Below, in pieces: positions 62,299 through 64,000 of a stretch of 64,000 bases of DNA. The DNA comes from Clostridium sp. CAG:678 (GTDB taxonomy: Bacteria; Bacillota; Clostridia; Oscillospirales; Acutalibacteraceae), in assembly GCA_000431535.1 (NCBI GenBank), contig HF991826.1, positions 172,744-236,743 on the forward strand, in the 5' to 3' direction. The notes under the pieces were generated by a model. The model searched no databases, was not told the origin of the DNA, and saw nothing but the letters and a program-made list of their open reading frames with translations. Both the position numbers and the translations under genes were made by a program. How positions within the stretch are numbered: the stretch's first letter is position 1; the number at the start of each line of letters is the position of its first letter.

Positions 62299-62526
62299 GT
62301 GACATCCACCCCCACTTCAAATGGTTCCTGCTTCGTTGAGCACAGCGTCCTTGTTTCCGGAGAAACGAACGTCTTACACGCTCTCCACAGGCTTAGATTC
62401 CCGTGTACCCCACGGTATTTTTTTAAACAGCATATACGATAAAAATATCAAGTATAACTGCATTACCAACATTCCGGTGTATCCACCACTTCAAGTGATG
62501 GTTTACCAGTGAAATTTCTAATAAAA
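62299..62526 (-). mobile_element. TnpB-less remnant of the same IS605 element
   Basis: Both ends of the 59820-61212 element are kept (CCCCCACTTCAA at the left; TCCACCACTTCAAGTGATGG at the right), with the omega-RNA scaffold (CACGCTCTCCACAGGCTTAG in plus sense), but all of tnpB is gone. It sits between a terminator and the start of variable protein 2. Confidence 0.8.
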
Positions 62527-62559
62527 ATCCGGGCGGATCTTAATCCGCCCGGATTTTTT
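62527..62559 (-). terminator. Terminator of the 62568-63514 genes
   Basis: ATCCGGGCGGAT and ATCCGCCCGGAT form a perfect 12-base stem with T or A runs on both sides. It follows the stop of the zinc-ribbon gene. Confidence 0.92.
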
Positions 62560-62567
62560 TGATTAAA

Positions 62568-62762
62568 TTATCTTCTTTTAAGCGCAAAGTTGTTACACCG
62601 CTCATTCTCACAAACATATATATTTGTGTTGTCTATACGTTTCATAATTGAACCGCAGGCTCTGCATTTTCTGACCTGATCTTTTTCTTTTGCGGATTCT
62701 TTTTTGGATGAACCGATTCTTAAATTTTGGGCAAGTTCTGAAAAACTACGAAAAAGTTTCAT
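62568..62762 (-). CDS. Zinc-ribbon protein, 64 residues
   Basis: Basic N-terminus, then CRACGSIMKRIDNTNIYVCE, then CNNFALKRR: a four-cysteine zinc ribbon. Twelve bases after the 246-residue gene. Function unknown. Confidence 0.55.
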   Translation of the reverse strand: MKLFRSFSELAQNLRIGSSKKESAKEKDQVRKCRACGSIMKRIDNTNIYVCENERCNNFALKRR

Positions 62763-62773
62763 CTAAATCCTCC

Positions 62774-63514
62774 TTATTTAATTTTTATTTCTCTCTGCTC
62801 AACATCATATCCCTTGCTATCAGTAAGAATTCTATAGCAAATCTTTTTAAGGTAATTTCTTAAAGTTTTGTGATTTGCTGCGGTAATTGATGTTTTGCTC
62901 TTTTTACTGTCATTTGAATAGCAATCAACAAGATAATTTACATCGTGGGAGGTTGCTTTATACCCATCACCAAGCATCATAGTTATAATTCCTTGGAGGG
63001 TTTTAAGCATCTGATTATTTGAGCACGGATTTTTACCCATATCAATTTGCTTTGCAATTTCATTCATTACAAAAGCATCGCTTTTCACTTTTGCACCAAC
63101 CCTTTGGGCTGCCCTTAATGTTAAATAATAATTGAGTTTTTCAGCGGCATAAATCCAATTTACATCCGCACCGATTCCCTTGAGTTTTTTATACATATCG
63201 CCAAGATCAATAGGCCTCATAGCATCAGCGATAAAACGCATTTTTGCGCCCGTTTCGTTGTCATCGCGTTCAACAATTCTGATAACCGGGAAAAAGAATT
63301 CTTTAATAGCAAACTTCATAGGATCACCAGATTCGCGGGCTTTTGTGTAACACTCATTTTTTGATGTAGCGGTGAAATATTTAATAACCGAGTCAAGGTC
63401 ATCCTCAATTTCGCGCTTTTCATCAAGTTTTTTGCAATTTTCGGATTTTTCAAGCAATTCTATTGCTTTTGCTTTGATTTCCTCAAGATTAGTTGTAGTA
63501 AGATTAATAGCCAT
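62774..63514 (-). CDS. Unrecognised helical protein, 246 residues
   Basis: Mostly helical, with basic C-terminal part. AIKEFFFPVIRIVERDDNET and LNYYLTLRAAQRVGAKVKSD are the most distinctive segments. This looks like an early or structural phage protein, but no family is recognised. First gene of the leftward run at the right edge. Confidence 0.5.
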   Translation of the reverse strand: MAINLTTTNLEEIKAKAIELLEKSENCKKLDEKREIEDDLDSVIKYFTATSKNECYTKARESGDPMKFAIKEFFFPVIRIVERDDNETGAKMRFIADAMRPIDLGDMYKKLKGIGADVNWIYAAEKLNYYLTLRAAQRVGAKVKSDAFVMNEIAKQIDMGKNPCSNNQMLKTLQGIITMMLGDGYKATSHDVNYLVDCYSNDSKKSKTSITAANHKTLRNYLKKICYRILTDSKGYDVEQREIKIK

Positions 63515-64000
63515 TTTAAAAGTCTCCCTTTATTAAAAATGTTTTTATGAGCAAAAGCCCATAGTAAAACACACCAACCACAATTTAATGTAATTGATGT
63601 GCTCTGTATGAGTTTTTACACACAAAGAAATATTTTTATATAATTTGTATTGTTCAATTTTTAATTCCTTGGAATATCCGCCCTTGGGCGTAAAATTTGA
63701 AATACGCATTTATACGCAAAAATTCCGTTGTGTGGTGCCGTATTACTCAAGCCGAGTTTAGGATTATAGGCATTTCCTGACCCGATTTTCACTATCTCGG
63801 TACAACAAGGGCTTAATTCCTCATGTTGTGGCTCTCAGCCGTCCGACGCTTCTAATAGTAGAAGTACTCACTTGTATATTCCTACAAGGTGGATTTTTTT
63901 GGCGGCTTGCTGTGCGGACGCTGTGCCGCCGCTTGCCGCTGGTGCGTGAGCGTTGCCGGTTGGCTTGCCCTGCACTCTATAGGGCGTACAGTCTAGCGCC
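63515..64000. other. Right-edge noncoding stretch with hairpins
   Basis: 486 bases without a supported gene. A hairpin GCTTCTA/TAGAAGT near 63849, then CACTTGTA/TACAAGGTG followed by seven T (plus-strand terminator-like), then a G+C-rich tail from about 63900 to the window end. One TACGCAAAA is at about 63712. The tail differs sharply in composition from the phage region. Confidence 0.5.

Noticed and set aside
59820-62526. CRISPR-like array
   Set aside because: Repeated hairpins are the ends of the IS605-type elements; there are no regular repeat-spacer units.

Overview
The window looks like a chromosome segment from a Clostridia-type Firmicute (probably Oscillospiraceae/Ruminococcaceae-like), carrying most of a large integrated phage. 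The host call rests on the left 12.4 kb: the conserved Firmicute order pyrH-frr-uppS-cdsA-dxr-rseP, read leftward, then a secreted BspA-type leucine-rich-repeat protein with a half dockerin-like end and several single genes (esterase, AAC(6')-like acetyltransferase, membrane phosphoesterase, hexapeptide acyltransferase). That part is richer in G+C than the AT-rich rest.

From about 12.5 kb to the right edge the sequence is one mobile element whose genes nearly all read leftward. It starts with a tyrosine integrase, an excisionase and four copies of a short arm-type repeat. From 14 to 31 kb lies a phage nucleotide and replication block: dUTPase, anaerobic ribonucleotide reductase, deoxyribonucleotidase, dNMP kinase, DnaE-type polymerase, several DNA methyltransferases, DnaG-type primase, DnaB helicase interrupted by a group I intron, PD-(D/E)XK nuclease, SSB and ERF annealing protein. 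At 31-39 kb is a control region: a recombinase-fold repressor resembling SPbeta MrpR, a MazF-like protein, a divergent LexA-like repressor, a ClpP-like protease, a cysteine desulfurase and a paired palindromic operator. This gene set resembles SPbeta-type phages. No capsid, terminase or tail gene is visible, so the element must continue beyond 64 kb.

The most notable systems are to the right. (1) A complete diversity-generating retroelement at 40.8-42.9 kb (RT, template repeat, Avd, variable protein) has a second target gene 19 kb away at 61.7 kb. All 12 differences between that target and the template fall at template adenines. (2) An E2-JAB-E1 ubiquitin-like conjugation operon (50.2-53.1 kb), with a candidate ubiquitin-like protein at 56.4 kb, is followed directly by a second, retron-like reverse transcriptase. 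A 314-nt structured stretch bounded by 10-nt inverted repeats precedes that RT, as expected for an msr-msd. (3) Two near-identical IscB nucleases with their omega-RNA regions, one intact TnpB element and a TnpB-less remnant of the same element lie at 46.8-62.5 kb. (4) A small tRNA cluster with two odd tRNAs and one remnant sits between the E2 operon and the ubiquitin-like gene.

Other points of note: three element genes use a GGGGG-N7-start arrangement with ATT, ATT and TTG start codons. Several accessory genes are decayed (PAPS-reductase-like, cytosine methyltransferase, metallophosphoesterase, intronic HNH endonuclease). All functional calls come from reading motifs in the sequence; no database search was run.
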